Shown here in pieces: positions 10,930 through 23,035 of a stretch of DNA of 64,000 bases. The stretch lies in NCBI GenBank assembly GCA_030867875.1, contig JAOWCC010000936.1, forward strand, positions 73,751,032-73,815,031. The letters are read 5' to 3'. The translations under genes were made by a program, and so were the position numbers. The stretch is from Actinernus sp. WN-2022 (taxonomy: Eukaryota > Cnidaria > Anthozoa > Actiniaria > Actinernidae). The notes under the pieces were generated by a model that was not told the DNA's origin, did not search any database, and saw only the letters and a list, made by a program, of their open reading frames with translations. Position 1 is the stretch's first letter. Each line of letters opens with the position of its first letter.

Positions 10930-11095
10930 ATTGTTATCAAGGCCATAAACAAGCAAGTTCCCGAGTATACCCATGAAAAATTTGTCCTGGCCAGTGACAC
11001 TCGCAATCACAATTTACGGGGCTCGTAACAATCTTTCCACTGTTTCGTGGAATAGTCTGTCGGTTGAGGCCAAGCAGGCCTCTAGCATATAGTCT
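10930..11095 (+). pseudogene. LINE reverse transcriptase C-terminal relic
   Basis: The plus strand reads INKQVPEYTHEKF, then ASDTRNHNLRGS, the familiar post-thumb region of CR1-like LINEs, and degenerates after a stop. It directly abuts the (ATT)n tail of the preceding LINE and may be the continuation of the fragment at 7950-8138. Confidence 0.6.
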
Positions 11096-13216
11096 AGGTT
11101 ATCTTTAGTCACGACTTTTGTATACTGTCGTCGTCGTACAGTGTCGTATACTGTTGTAGTGGTATGCTGCTGTTATCGTATGCTGCTGTTGCTGTCGTCT
11201 TGGTGGTGGTCGTTGTCGTCTTTAGAGGCGGGGCTTTCAAAGCAAGTAAACATTCAATTCGAAACAAATATATTGAAAATAATATTCTGTTGCATATTTT
11301 TTTCATTGCAGGACGTGCAGTAATTAGCACCCAGCTCGGGTCTCGAAATACAAGGGTGAAGCTGAACATTGCATGTCTTGTCACATCATTGCATGGAGGA
11401 ACACACAACGAACTGTTCTGCACAATATATCCGATGCAGAGACCGCCCTCTCTAACAGCCCTCCGCCAGCTACAGTGATCAGCTGCAGAAACCGATGCTT
11501 TACGCTCGGCATGCTGGCAGACATCTTTGAAGCGCAGCCCATATAGCAGGTCTTCTATACGTTGGACATCTAACTAATAGAAAAGTGAAGACAATCAAGT
11601 ACAGAACAGTCAAGACAAGAAAACCACGACAAAAGGCTACTGATATTTTATACCTACTGTAGTTTGTAGTGATGATGGAGATTGTGACAAAATGTTGGTG
11701 TCTTCAACCATAGTTAGTAGTTTCTAGGTAACTCCACTTCAACCAGTGTCCACGGCGAATTAATTTATTTTGCCGTATTTCCTGGAATAAGCGCCAACCT
11801 CCGAATAAGTGCCCCCATGACCTCTAAAATCTAGATGCTAACACCTGGCTAGTCCATCCAGAATCTACAATCCCGTCAAACCTGAGATACAGGGCGGCCC
11901 TGTTGACTAGAAACAATAGATTTTCTGCGCCCAAAAACAAAACCTTTTATTCTCCTGGGAACCCTTACAGTTTTCAGTAATCCTGTACCGCTCGAGACCT
12001 GTATTCTGATTGCACTGTAGCTCTATTGTTTTCGTACTACACGTTCTAAAGGTTAGGATGTTTTGTAATATTGGGTAAGCCAATGCTGTGGGTCCATTTC
12101 GAGCAGTACGGGATGGCCCACCGTTTTACATACCAACTTTTAATGACAATAGGTACCCCATTCGCATACCAACATTGAATAGACTAATTCTAATGAATAA
12201 GGCAGAATACGATGTTGCATGCTAAATTCTGATTTGTTGAAATTGATGTTGCTGTGAAAGATAGTTTGGTTACATAGAAAATGATACTTCTGCTTTTTTG
12301 TACCCCCCAGGAAGAAAACCCTCGGGCGAGGAGGGGGGCACCCGGTTTGATATATTTTCGCCTTGAAATTCGCAATACCAACGAGTGAGTTTTATATAAA
12401 TATGTCAAAGCAGTAGTCAACCTTTTAGGAGGGCGACTGTAGGCGCCATTAACACAAGAGTAAATGTTTACCGCGGATATTGTTTTACTATACAACTGTA
12501 AGGTCTTTATCTAAAAAGTCATTTTGCTGACGGATATGTATTCATTTCTTAGGGAATGCTTAACAATACGAATTCGAAACGTATGATGTAGTGTAGAACG
12601 GGCCTTAAGTTGTCCTATTGAAAGAGACTAGTACAGACTAAGTCACTCGTTAAGACGGTTAACAATAATAGAAAAGGACATCCAAATAATTGATGTAATA
12701 AAGAAACTGAATAAAAAAATTTCTGGAGAATTTATCAAAGGCTTTGATGAATCCGTCTGCTCTCTCCTTTGCGGTTATAATGTGAATGCCAGGGACGCTT
12801 TAAGTCCATTAAATGGATGAATTGTTGTTGTGAATACAATCTCTTATATAAGGCTGACGAAATCTAGATTTTGGCTCTTTCTGTCTAGTAATATTGCTCA
12901 TGATAGCGATCCGTGCAACACTCGTCCTTTATTATGCTGATTCTGTAAACAAATCTGTTCGAAATGGCCTTTAATTTTCGAAGTCTTCTTGTTTTCCCAG
13001 CTGCAATTATAAGGATTTTGTTAGGTGCCACACCAGCATTACGAGGACCGCGAAAAGTGTGTGTGATCTTAGAAATAAAAGTCGAGTGTATTCGGGATCA
13101 GAAACGTCACTCCAAAAGCAAATATAATGACTGTTTTTACCAGACTCCGATACGTATGTAATACTGTCTAATTAGCAATAAAACGTTCAAAGATGGGATA
13201 CCCATGGGATACCCAT
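11096..13216. other. no gene recognised
   Basis: Contains short TCGTCG and TGCTGT simple repeats (11130-11220) that keep frames open on both strands, and a CCGAATAAGTGCCCCCATGA-like word near 11802 resembling common invertebrate MITE sequence. Open frames at 11109-11478 and 12190-12495 lack recognisable domains. Confidence 0.4.
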
Positions 13217-13410
13217 GCTAGGTGGTATACGAGGACCACGATTTTACACACGCATTTGGGTGGTTTATGAGGACCACCGCCATACTGGTTGTGACATCGT
13301 ATCTCGGCGTGGTGGGCCATTTGCAGCGTTAATGTTTACGAGGACCGGATATTGGTCCTCACAACTACGGTGGTCCTCGGAACGTTGGTGTGTAAACCCA
13401 TTTCGGTCCC
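13217..13410. repeat. foldback repeat with GAGGACCA words
   Basis: GAGGACCACCGCCATAC..GGTTGTGA on the left pairs imperfectly with TCACAACTACGGTGGTCCTC on the right. Further GAGGACC/GGTCC words extend the imperfect palindrome. Probably a decayed MITE. Ends and target duplication are not clear. Confidence 0.45.
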
Positions 13411-15189
13411 CGTAACTACGGTCGGGTGAACGCACGCATACATACACGTACAGCTGATTACAAACATTATGGCACGTACACACAAATATATCACTATATC
13501 AATATATACTAATTTGCATATTTGCGAATTCTTTGATTCTAACGATTTTTCACATATAACTTGATAATACTCCTGGCCTTATACGACGTACCTATGTAAA
13601 ACAATTCCCGCTCAAACAATTATATAAAAAAAAACAATAATGTTCTCTAACTCATAATAATATTTCCTGGAAAAGTGTAAGAAGAATAAAAATTGAACTC
13701 ACAATCAAAAAGGTTTAAAATAGGTTATGTAAAATATTAATATCCATTTGAGACTCAGGTGTTGTGAATACTTGTCATGCAGTCGGAAAAGAAAAAACAC
13801 AAAAAGCTAGAGCAAAATAAGTATCAGTAAAGATAATGAGCTACTTCCTATTCTGCTTCCTCGCTACCCAAATAGCAACTCAAAAGATAAGTCATCAAAA
13901 CCCTGCTAAATTCGTTATTTAAAAAAAAATCAAACGCCATTTGGACTCCCTCTATAGGTCTGTTTTGGAGGAGATTGGGCAGCTTTCATGCTTTTAAAGA
14001 TTCGTTATTCGGTTATCTATTGAAGGAATTTTTGAGGAGCTAGCTAGTTAAGATCTGAATCATGTGCGGTAGGTATGATAATCATAGGGTGGCTGTTTAA
14101 GAGTTTTTTCGACGAATCATCCCTCCCTCTCCCAAACACTTTAACGTTTTCTTTGGAGTTCCCGCAGGCCAACATTCCTTAATGTATTTTACCGATAAAG
14201 TGTTCAGTTTATTAATACGCGCGATACGAACCCAGCATTCAGTCACGGCCAGTCATCATCCCGACGTGCTGTAGGCGTGCAACTCCTACTGATATTGCGG
14301 TTTACTGATAGTGGTTTCTACCACGAAGTTTGGCGTGGGAGGTAGTGCCATCATTATTCCAAAAAATCCATATGACTTAAAAAAAACTATTAAAAAGAAA
14401 TCCATTAACACCTACCTGGAAGACGCCTGTATATATACGTGCGTAAATTTGATTTCTGACTGTTCTTAGCCTCGCCTGATGCCAGTTCAGGCAGCGCGAT
14501 TTCAGATCTTTTTAAAGAAACTTCCGTACTATGTCACGTTTTCCAAAAGAGTGAGGAGTTCTAACTGATCCTTTTGAAAAATTATCTTCAAGTATTATAC
14601 AGCAAATTATATGAACTGACTACACGCATCGTCTATACTGAAATGAACAGGTAAGGCCCTTGCTGTTCGGAAGCGGGGATTTGTGGTTTGTTTGGTTAGG
14701 TTTAGTTGTATTGTTTGGTAAGCATTGTTGTATTGTTTGGTAAGCCATTGTTATATTATTTGGTAAGCCATGTTCTTTGTTGTGGTTCAAGGTTTTTATT
14801 TCCACAAAACAAAACAATCATTACATTTAGGACATGCGACAAAAGATATTTGATAATGTGGAGGAGCACAAGCATAAAACCACGAGGGTTACCAAAGTTG
14901 CTTATGCCCCTGGAAAACATATTTAAATTAATCTATATATAAGACAAATACAGGATATATAAAAAGTTTGGTAAGCCATGTTCTTTGTTGTGCTTGGCTA
15001 TCCTATTGTTCATTCGCCAATGGTATGGCTCGTTCAGAGCACTAGGTACTGACCCAAAGGAACTACGTAAAGGTTATGACATCAAACAAAGTAAGTTAAA
15101 CTGATAAAATCATTGAATTGTTAATTAAGAAAGTTACAGAATAACTCGAAAAGTTTTCTACCAAACGTTCTATGGACACTTTCACACAT
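13411..15189. other. no gene recognised; short tandem repeat
   Basis: Between 14706 and 14772 a unit of about 22 bp ending in TTTGGTAAGCCA occurs about three times, with another copy near 14965. The rest shows nothing I can assign. Confidence 0.45.
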
Positions 15190-15729
15190 TTCATATCAGA
15201 GGCTGATGCTAAAGAAGCCACCTTTTAAGCCTAATTTTACGCTAATTTCTACGCGTACCGAGCGCTTTAAGAAAATGTTTTTCCCATCAACAATAGTATC
15301 ATGGAATAATTTGGATATTCCTACACATTCTGTCGATAGATTACGTAATACTTTCTGTGGGAATAAATATAACAAAATTTATAACGTTTCCTTGAGTCGA
15401 TACTGATGGCTCGATTTTACACACCAGATTGCGTTTAAATCATTGCGCTCTCAATTCAATTCAATTCAATTCGCACCTGCGATTGTGCATGGGAAACGAT
15501 TGAAACTGTCCAACATTATTTTCTATATTGCCCCCGATATGCCGCCCAGCGTCAGCAATTAGTTTACTTCTCTGCACAGTTACTCCGTTCCAGATGGTTA
15601 AGTTTATCAGATTCACAAAAAAATGATATACTTTTACACGGCTCAGAACAGTTTGGCAATGAAGAAAACTATGCTCTAATGTGTAATGTTCAGTCATTCA
15701 TATTGAAAACCAAACGATTTAACAACTGA
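15190..15729 (+). pseudogene. C-terminal end of a jockey-like LINE ORF2
   Basis: The first block (15206-15406) reads FKPNFTLISTRTERFKKMFF then PSTIVSWNNLD, the segment after the thumb. The second block (15475-15729) reads CTCDCAWETIETVQHYFLYC then PRYAAQRQQLV and ends with a stop after KTKRFNN. The C-x-C..H..C arrangement is the zinc-knuckle-like motif (ETxxHYFLxCP) at the C-terminus of many jockey/RTE-like LINE proteins. A stop near 15405 and an AATTC repeat at about 15452-15470 separate the blocks, so this is a relic. Confidence 0.7.
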
Positions 15730-16216
15730 TCAGAAAATTAACTGATGAAAATAGTAGCAGACCATTGACTTATGATTTAGTATTTTTTGTCTTTTGTTTA
15801 CGCACTTTGTTAATACACTTTGTTAATATATTTGTTTATATTTGTCATTATAATCACTGTTAATTTAGTTAAATATTAATATTACTATAATGCACTCCCA
15901 CTACTTATGTAAATAATACAGACATAATCTCCCTCGATAAGCATTGACGGCTCTAATTTAGACCATTGTCTTGGTATTCTCAGAGGAGAGGAAATGTTTT
16001 GTCTTATTATTACTATGGCTTTGTTTCCTTCGGTTCCACTAAGACCAATATATCCCATATCCCCTCACTTTCTTTGTCCTATATATTCCCCTTGCATATT
16101 ATCAACTGATGCTTTAACACATATCATTTTCCCTTGCATATTACCAATGCTTAACACATATTCGCCTTGCATTTTAATGTATATTCCCCTCGACCTATTC
16201 CCTCACGCATCTCCTA
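15730..16216. other. no feature recognised
   Basis: AT-rich and then C/T-rich sequence (16050-16210) with repeated CCTTGCAT words. No gene seen. Confidence 0.4.
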
Positions 16217-16505
16217 CAGTCGAACCCCGCCTTACGGACATCCCGTTAATACGGACACCCCGTTAATACGGACACCCCGTTAATACGGACACCCCGTTAA
16301 TACGGACACCCCGTTAATACGGACACCCCGTTAATACGGACACCCCGTTAATACGGACAATTTTCTTGTTTCCGGCGGAAAGGTCATGCATTCCCTCTTA
16401 AAATAACCCCGTTAATATGGACACCGTTAATACGGACGACGGACAGTTTTCGCTCGCTCGACAGCACGTTTTTAATACAAAGTTAACCTCGTTAATACGG
16501 ACGTT
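16217..16505. repeat. 17-bp tandem repeat (CCCCGTTAATACGGACA) and flanks
   Basis: About seven contiguous 17-bp units lie at 16241-16360, with degenerate units to 16505 and single ones near 16819 and 17243. The block begins TA-CAGTCGAACCCCGC at 16215. TA plus CAGTCGAACCC resembles a pogo/Tigger-type terminus, so the array may be the subterminal part of such an element. That affiliation is inferred. Confidence 0.65.
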
Positions 16506-16845
16506 TCAAATAAATTGATTACAATTGTACGTTAGCTATGTCGAAGCTGGTTGAAGATCATGATACAGGTGCAGTCAGTTTGTTTTACAGATGCTCAGTC
16601 ACTGAATGTTCCACCGTAAGAGAGTTACAAGTAACGTATTCGATACGACCAGAGACACTGCGGGCAATGGCTTCTTTGGGGTTTATTGAGATTTCGTGAT
16701 TTATCCATCATGTGTTTATAAGACTTTAGAGGAGCGTGTTTTGTTATCGTTGGCGTTATAATTCCGTTTTTGCGAACAGATTTACTAACTGCATAATTTA
16801 TTGACGTCATTTACACGAACCCCGTTCATACGGACACACCGTTAA

Positions 16846-17243
16846 TAGGCGAAGCCTTGTTGACGTCATTGCTTACATTTTTGCCTCATTAGCATAAATT
16901 AAACTTCAAGCTACAAACAAACAGACTACATCACTTGAAAGAGAATTTTAAACTTAGTAATCACCGAAACTTTGAGATTGATATATTAAATATTTCACGG
17001 AAAATTGACTTTTCAAAACTGTAAAATGGGCTGGGGGCCAAAGTTGCTGACAGCCATATCATTCTTCGTAAATTTTGAGATTTTTAAACGCTGCTCATTC
17101 CTCAAAATATATTTATCATACCACTCTCAAATTTTCGGTGATTATCAAGTGTGACAATATCATTTCGATTTATGTTTGTATGTACGTCACTTGAAGTTTG
17201 ATTGTATGCTAATGAGGAAAAAACGTAAACAAGGATTCGCCTA
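16846..17243. mobile_element. imperfect inverted repeat element
   Basis: TAGGCGAAGCCTTGTTGACG at 16846 pairs with ACAAGGATTCGCCTA ending at 17243. The arms continue inward through matching blocks containing GCCTCATTAGCATAAA and GTATGCTAATGAGG. Each arm is about 80-100 bp and imperfect. The outer flanks carry the CCCGTT..ATACGGACA words of the preceding repeat, so both may belong to one larger element. Confidence 0.55.
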
Positions 17244-17490
17244 TACGGACACTTTCTGAGAACAGGCAGCCCAATTTCATGATTTGTGTATTTGTACGCT
17301 TACAAATATCGCTTGAATAGTTCATATTATAAATCCTTCCAAAACATGTATGTTAGACAAATAAATACACGACTTCACCCTACAATGTTTCAGTTGTGGT
17401 TATTCATACCTCTGAGCTCTTCTAGGACCCTTACGTTTTACCTACAGAGAAGTAATTTGAAAGAAGAAGATGAAAAAGAATTTGTTACGA

Positions 17491-17570
17491 CACGGCCGGA
17501 ATCGAACTCGAACCCTCGCTCTCTTGATTTCTAGTCCTCTGTCCTATCCATTACACTACCAGCTACTTTG
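17491..17570 (-). repeat. tRNA-like (SINE head) sequence
   Basis: On the minus strand TAGTGTAATGGATAGGACA looks like a pol III A box and GGTTCGAGTTCGATTCC like a B box at tRNA spacing. The acceptor arms do not pair convincingly, so I read it as a tRNA-derived repeat or decayed tRNA, not a functional tRNA gene. Confidence 0.35.
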
Positions 17571-18453
17571 GTTTAAAACGTCAAGACAAAAAAAAGCAAT
17601 ACGAAGCCTTGTGAACAGTAATTTTATGCAACTATGCACTAGGCAAACAATGATGATTTATGAAAAGAGATATTGTTATTGCGTAGCACGAGAAAACCTC
17701 GCCATTGTGAAAATAAGCTAGCATTATATTGGCCTTCCGCTCGGTGAATAAATCCCATACCCCCTTGTTCCAGGTCAATATCCCTTTCAAAGTGAGGCTT
17801 GGTGATGATCACAAAAGCATGACATAATCATGCATAATGCCTATTACATAATGTCCGTTGAATGACGTTTTCTATGCACGTCCAAACTGTGATACGCTTC
17901 AACGTGTCGGGGGAGGGGGGTTGTTCTCTGTGTAATAAGGACTACGGGAGGTTCCGCCTGAAAGGGATCCCTTAATGGTAACCTAATCAGAACAGGCAGC
18001 AAACACTGCAGGATAGGAAATATCCAATTTCCGATTTCCTGAAGGTGTTTTTGTCAGGGGCGCCAGGTTGATATATTAGAGGGCCCTTTTATCGCGAGGG
18101 CCAGGCCCATAGGGCTCTTATATTACTGGTTAGAAGGGTCCTTTCATTGTTGAGATTTTTAACCATGATCTTTTTGCAGGTTTGCATTTAATGTTTCCAA
18201 CGTAGACCCAATTTTTTCTCGACTTGAGTAGGTTAGCAATAAAACCTTTATTTCCGAGACACATTTGGTTCTTTTCACAGAAAGATCTGTATTCCTATAC
18301 ATACAAAAACGCGATGTTTTATTTGAAAACTGAAAACAAATTACCGTAATAAAAACAAAAAGGGGAAATGATCAGGCCTCAGTTTCTGTACATTACATAA
18401 TACACATCGATTCGAGGAAAGGCTTCAAACTAAAAAAGAAAACTATCTAACCT
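17571..18453. other. no feature recognised
   Basis: No recognisable gene, RNA or element boundary. Confidence 0.4.
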
Positions 18454-18987
18454 GGTACATGTAACCCCTCCCTACCCCCCCCCCCCCTACCCCAGTACTT
18501 GGGGTCACCACAACCTCTCAAAATTCATAGTTCGCCATGGTGAGTTATATAGGTTTCTATTTCCAATATGCTAATTATGTGATGTCACAGGAGGCCAAGA
18601 AAGGGTTATTTTTCTCCTTGTGAATGAAACTATTTCTGATTTATACAAAATATTTCGTAAAATCACTGAAATAAGGCTCACAAAATGTGTTATTTATACG
18701 AGGGCTTAATTAAAGTGCCTGTAGGCCCTTTTTATAAAATTAAAATCGATTTTCCACACATCCATGTTATATTTGGCTTTATATCTGTGATTTTACCACA
18801 TATTTTGTAAAAATCAGAAATAGTTTCATTCACAAGGAGAAAAATATTAACTCTTCCTCCTGTGACATCACATAATTAGCATATTGGAAATAGAAACCTC
18901 AGTAACTCACCATGGCGAACTATGAATTTTGAGAGGTTGTGGATGACCCCAAGTACTAGGGGGGAGTAGGGAGGGGTTACATGTACC
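18454..18987. mobile_element. 530-bp element with long terminal inverted repeats
   Basis: GGTACATGTAACCCCTCCC (18454) is mirrored by GGGAGGGGTTACATGTACC ending at 18987. The arms run for about 190 bp through matching GGGGTCA..CCACAACCTCTCAAAA, GTGATGTCACAGGAGG and CTCCTTGTGAATGAAACTA blocks. The centre is about 130 bp. It is non-coding, probably a MITE. The target duplication is unclear. Confidence 0.75.
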
Positions 18988-19329
18988 CCCTGCCTCCCCC
19001 TCACATCTGTTGCTTTTTTCTTTACAGCTTAATGATCCTACAGTCAGAGCAGAAAATGTTAAAATCACAGTGTTGAAATACAATTCAAATTATTAATTAG
19101 ACTTGTTCAGGCCAACCATACTCGCCAAACAGACGAAATGATATTTTTAAAATAAAATTTGAAATATAGTACATACATATTTTATTTATCATTTATTTTA
19201 TATGTTGTGTGTGCATGTGTATATTATATATCATAAATTGAATGAAAAGTTTAGCATTTATCCATTTTATCTTTTTTTAATACTAACTGATGATCTCTTA
19301 GCTTTTTCCTCCCAAGAAACTCTATAATG

Positions 19330-22300
19330 TCAACCCCCAAATAATCAACTTTCTCATGACGAAAGACAAAAAATAACTACTCAAATTAGTAGAGTATGCT
19401 TATGAGACAATTTTGATGAAGGATGGCAAGGATTCGAGTGGATGAAAAATACTATTTTTTAAAGAGAGCAACTTAAAATCGGTTAATCAAGTTTCTATAA
19501 TAATATTTTGTAATCCGCTTTAATCTTGGCCATCCTCAATCGAAAAAGTTTGAAAAGCATATCAGGACATTCACATGGTATTTCTCTTCTATCTCAGGGT
19601 GTTATTTTTGAAGTGAAACTCGAAGGTTCAATTCGATTGACAGTGCTACTTTAACGTCACAAATCAGGTACAAAAATAGCTTTGCTAATAAATGCGAGAA
19701 AGTATTGACCGTTATCATAGCTGTGTTTCTATCTCCTTAACTTTCTGGTGGTCCAAAAAATGCCGTCATTCAGTAAATCGCCCCGCAAAGATTTAATTGG
19801 AGATAAAGGACGACACGAGACCAGCCCTATGATAGCCAAGACACGTACTCCAAACGGAATTGCGAAAGCCGAAGATTCCTAACTTCAACTTACGGCTGTT
19901 TGTTCACTTTCGAATAAAAACATTCAATAATAATACGTTTTTGATAAATCATAATAATGTGAGATGAAACTGACAGGTCATCTTAAGGAGTTGTCATGAT
20001 TCGCAGCAATTTCCTGTGAGTGCACTTGAAGTCTGTAATTGTTATTCTATGTTTTGGAAACAATAAGAAATCAAAGTCAGCTAAATTCATTTCAGAGATT
20101 TGAGCTTATAAAAGAGGATATGTGTCAAGGGGTGTGTAGTCGATTGCGATCTCTTGAACTATGCACTTCAAAAATTGATGCTCTACGATTGAGAACATAA
20201 ATCAAACGTGAGTCAAGGAAAACATAGGGTTTTTCATCACTTGATGGTAAGTAATCAAGAAGTTTGTTCTTTATGAAAGTGCCAAAAAGTGTTATTTTCA
20301 TGTGAGATTTATTTTGTAAGATGTTTTCTGACCGGATAACGGTTGGATACTTGTGAAGAGGAATATACATATGCACATAACTGACTATTAGTGGTGTTTG
20401 ACTCTGAAATAAATAAACCCTAAAACAAGTAGAACCCATAACCCATAACTCAGTCTAAATACTTGTTATTTCGAAGTGAACTAAACACTCAAATGAAGTT
20501 GAATTCGTAAGATGAATAAACGGTAGTAAATGAAAGTACTAAAATGACAAAATTAAAACTTACTGAGGCTTCTAGTTTCGGCTTCTAAGTAATACTACTT
20601 CACAACAAATCCAATTTTAAAAAATCTTCAACCACTAGACATTTTTCTTACTCTCTCTCTCTCTTTCCTAGTAAAAAAATAACTGTGCAGCTCTTTATTC
20701 GATCTGTTTTTGTATCTCGAATAATAGTGTTCTAATTTCAAGTTTTAGAGCTTTTTCCCGGGGCTTTTTCAAAGATTTTTCGTTCAGTATTTTGATAAAG
20801 CTACTCAGTACAGAAACTGATTAATTTAATGATAAGGCTTGAAGCCTTGTGTGTTAATTTAATAAAACCTATCTTGGTCTTGTAAACATGTTTTAGTGGA
20901 GTTGAACACGAAATATTATTATTTTACCTATATATGAATTCTGGGTTTTAATACTTCCGTCAAAGTTCTAGTTTTATTTATAATTAGTTTGCGTTGGATA
21001 TTTGACGACTTATTGAAAATTTTCTACCAACGCGTTAAATGACAAAATTGGATTATAATCTATCATTTATTACATAAAGTATGTTTTCAAATTCATCAAC
21101 TGTTACTTGCGTTATGATGGAAGAAATAAACGTTATCGAATAACTGTCACACTTTCGTTAGTTCAGTTCAACTGCATACAATATATTGTGAAAATATCAC
21201 AATGGCTTGACCGAATGCTTTGTCTTGTCCTTAAAAATACCGCTTTAGCTTGTCTTCCATATAGCCTTCAAATGCCTTTTCTTCAGTTTTTTCCCGTGTG
21301 GTTTTCAGAACTGATCACATCTCCGCAACAAAAAACGACACGAGAAAAACAAGGAAAACAAGAAAAGGAGTATAAGGAAACCAGGATTTAATAACAATAG
21401 TAAAACTTCGCAGTTTAAACGTAATTCCGGGATTTCCCTAAAATCTTACTGATATTTTAAAGAAACATTAAGACAAATGGGTGTACATGTAAAGGCAAAT
21501 CAACGCTATTTAGCGTCGATTAGGCTTATACCCATTCAAACCAACTAAATCTTGAATTTGTTTAGTTACACAGTACAGGGTTAAAACTACCTCGAACAGC
21601 CGAGATTGTTTAGTTACTATAAAGGTTAGTTTGAAACTAGCGGCGAGGGTGAAAGCGGAATCATTGGACTTTTGATATTCAGGATTTACCTCACTGACAT
21701 TCATGATTCATTTACAAATTTTCTTCGATATTCATTATTCATTTTAGCCATCTCTCGATCGTTATTCATTATTCCCTAAGTTCTAAACACAAATATTCAT
21801 GATTTCTTCAATTTTATAGCCATGATTCCTGATCAGTCCTTATTCAGTCCGCTTCCACTCTCGACACCATGGAACATGCGGTGTGAACAGGGATTTGAAA
21901 CTGGTTTAATTAAACATGTGTACGGTTTGGTAGGCATCAGGCACTATTATAACATGGATTGATAAACTGGAGGCTTCTGACGGGACGGCGAGGTACAACG
22001 ATATAACTATATTCAATCTCGCCGCTCGCCGAGACCGCGGGTTTTGTCAATCTCGAGATTTAAATTGTTTGATGATTACGACAGAACCTTCAACTCAATT
22101 AGTTTAAGACAACTGACAACTCAAAATATAAACCTGTTGATCAAGCTGACAGTAGATTAAATATTGTTGGTGATAAGGTTAAATGCAGTCACTGTATTAT
22201 CGGGGCACTGCCAATCGACTTCAACCTTCAACCTTCGTTAAAACAAAACTACAAAAATAATTTATCTTAAAGAAAAATTATCTCAGTTAAAAGCAGTATT

Positions 22301-22685
22301 GGGGGTTTCTCAGTGTAGGCATGTCCTGAAATTGTTAAAGCAAAAGTGCACTTGAAAACTTCGCTAAATTCCCCATTAAGTTCAGGTGTATTTAGACTCG
22401 TTCTATTAATGATTTGGGATTTAAAATGGTTAGGGTTTTTTCAAATTTGGGGGTTAGGTTTTAGAAGGTTTGTATGAAAATTCGAAAAAATGAATTATTA
22501 ATATGCTTACACTGAGAAAGCGCCGCAGTATTTTTCATCCACTTGAATTTTTTCCACCTTCATCAAAATTGTCTCCAATTTTCTCCAGTATACCTGGAAA
22601 GCATGCTAATCCGAGTAGTTATTTTTGTCTTTCGTTGTGAGAAAGTTTTACATCATTTTGGGGTTAACATGCAGTGGCCCTTAAC
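19330..22685. mobile_element. 3.3-kb inverted-repeat-bounded region
   Basis: A left arm at about 19340-19465 (GTCAACCCCCAAA, CTCATGACGAAAGACAAAAA, ATTTTGATGAAGG, TGGATGAAAAATACT) has an inverted counterpart at about 22530-22680 (AGTATTTTTCATCCA, CCTTCATCAAAAT, GTCTTTCGTTGTGAG, TTTTGGGGTTAAC). The arms are diverged. The interior holds a (CT)n run near 20652 and unassigned frames at 20125-20439 (-), 21107-21391 (+) and 21510-21704 (-). I recognise no transposase. It may be an old non-autonomous element or two unrelated copies facing each other. Confidence 0.5.
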
Positions 22686-23035
22686 ATCAGCGGGTGTGGC
22701 ATTTGTGAATAATTAACAAACCGTAAAGACGAAAATTCATAAAGAGAAACTGAATAATTTAAATAGATATCCAATCTAAACGTGGCTCACATTTCTCTAC
22801 CGAGACTAATTGATTGATGCTCCTGTTAAAACATCCGTTAAAAGCGCCATATATATGTTGCTACCAAGGTCAAACATTGATCAAAGTCTTGGCCACAAGT
22901 ATTACATCATTCGAATCACCGACAAACTGTCTGAAGTGGTTTAAGTTTATTTCTACGCCTTAGTGCACTAAAGCTGTCAAAAGTATGTAAATTATTATTT
23001 CTGTTTTATGACCGAGACCAAAGCAGGAGCGCTAG

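Noticed and set aside
11109..11478. Overlapping frames on both strands with long Val and Thr runs
   Set aside because: Caused by trinucleotide-like GTCGTC/TGGTGG simple sequence; no domain.
17491..17570. Functional tRNA gene here and at 41929, 50385, 52985 and 59105
   Set aside because: A- and B-box-like words are present, but I could not pair acceptor and D stems convincingly; a covariance-model scan would decide.
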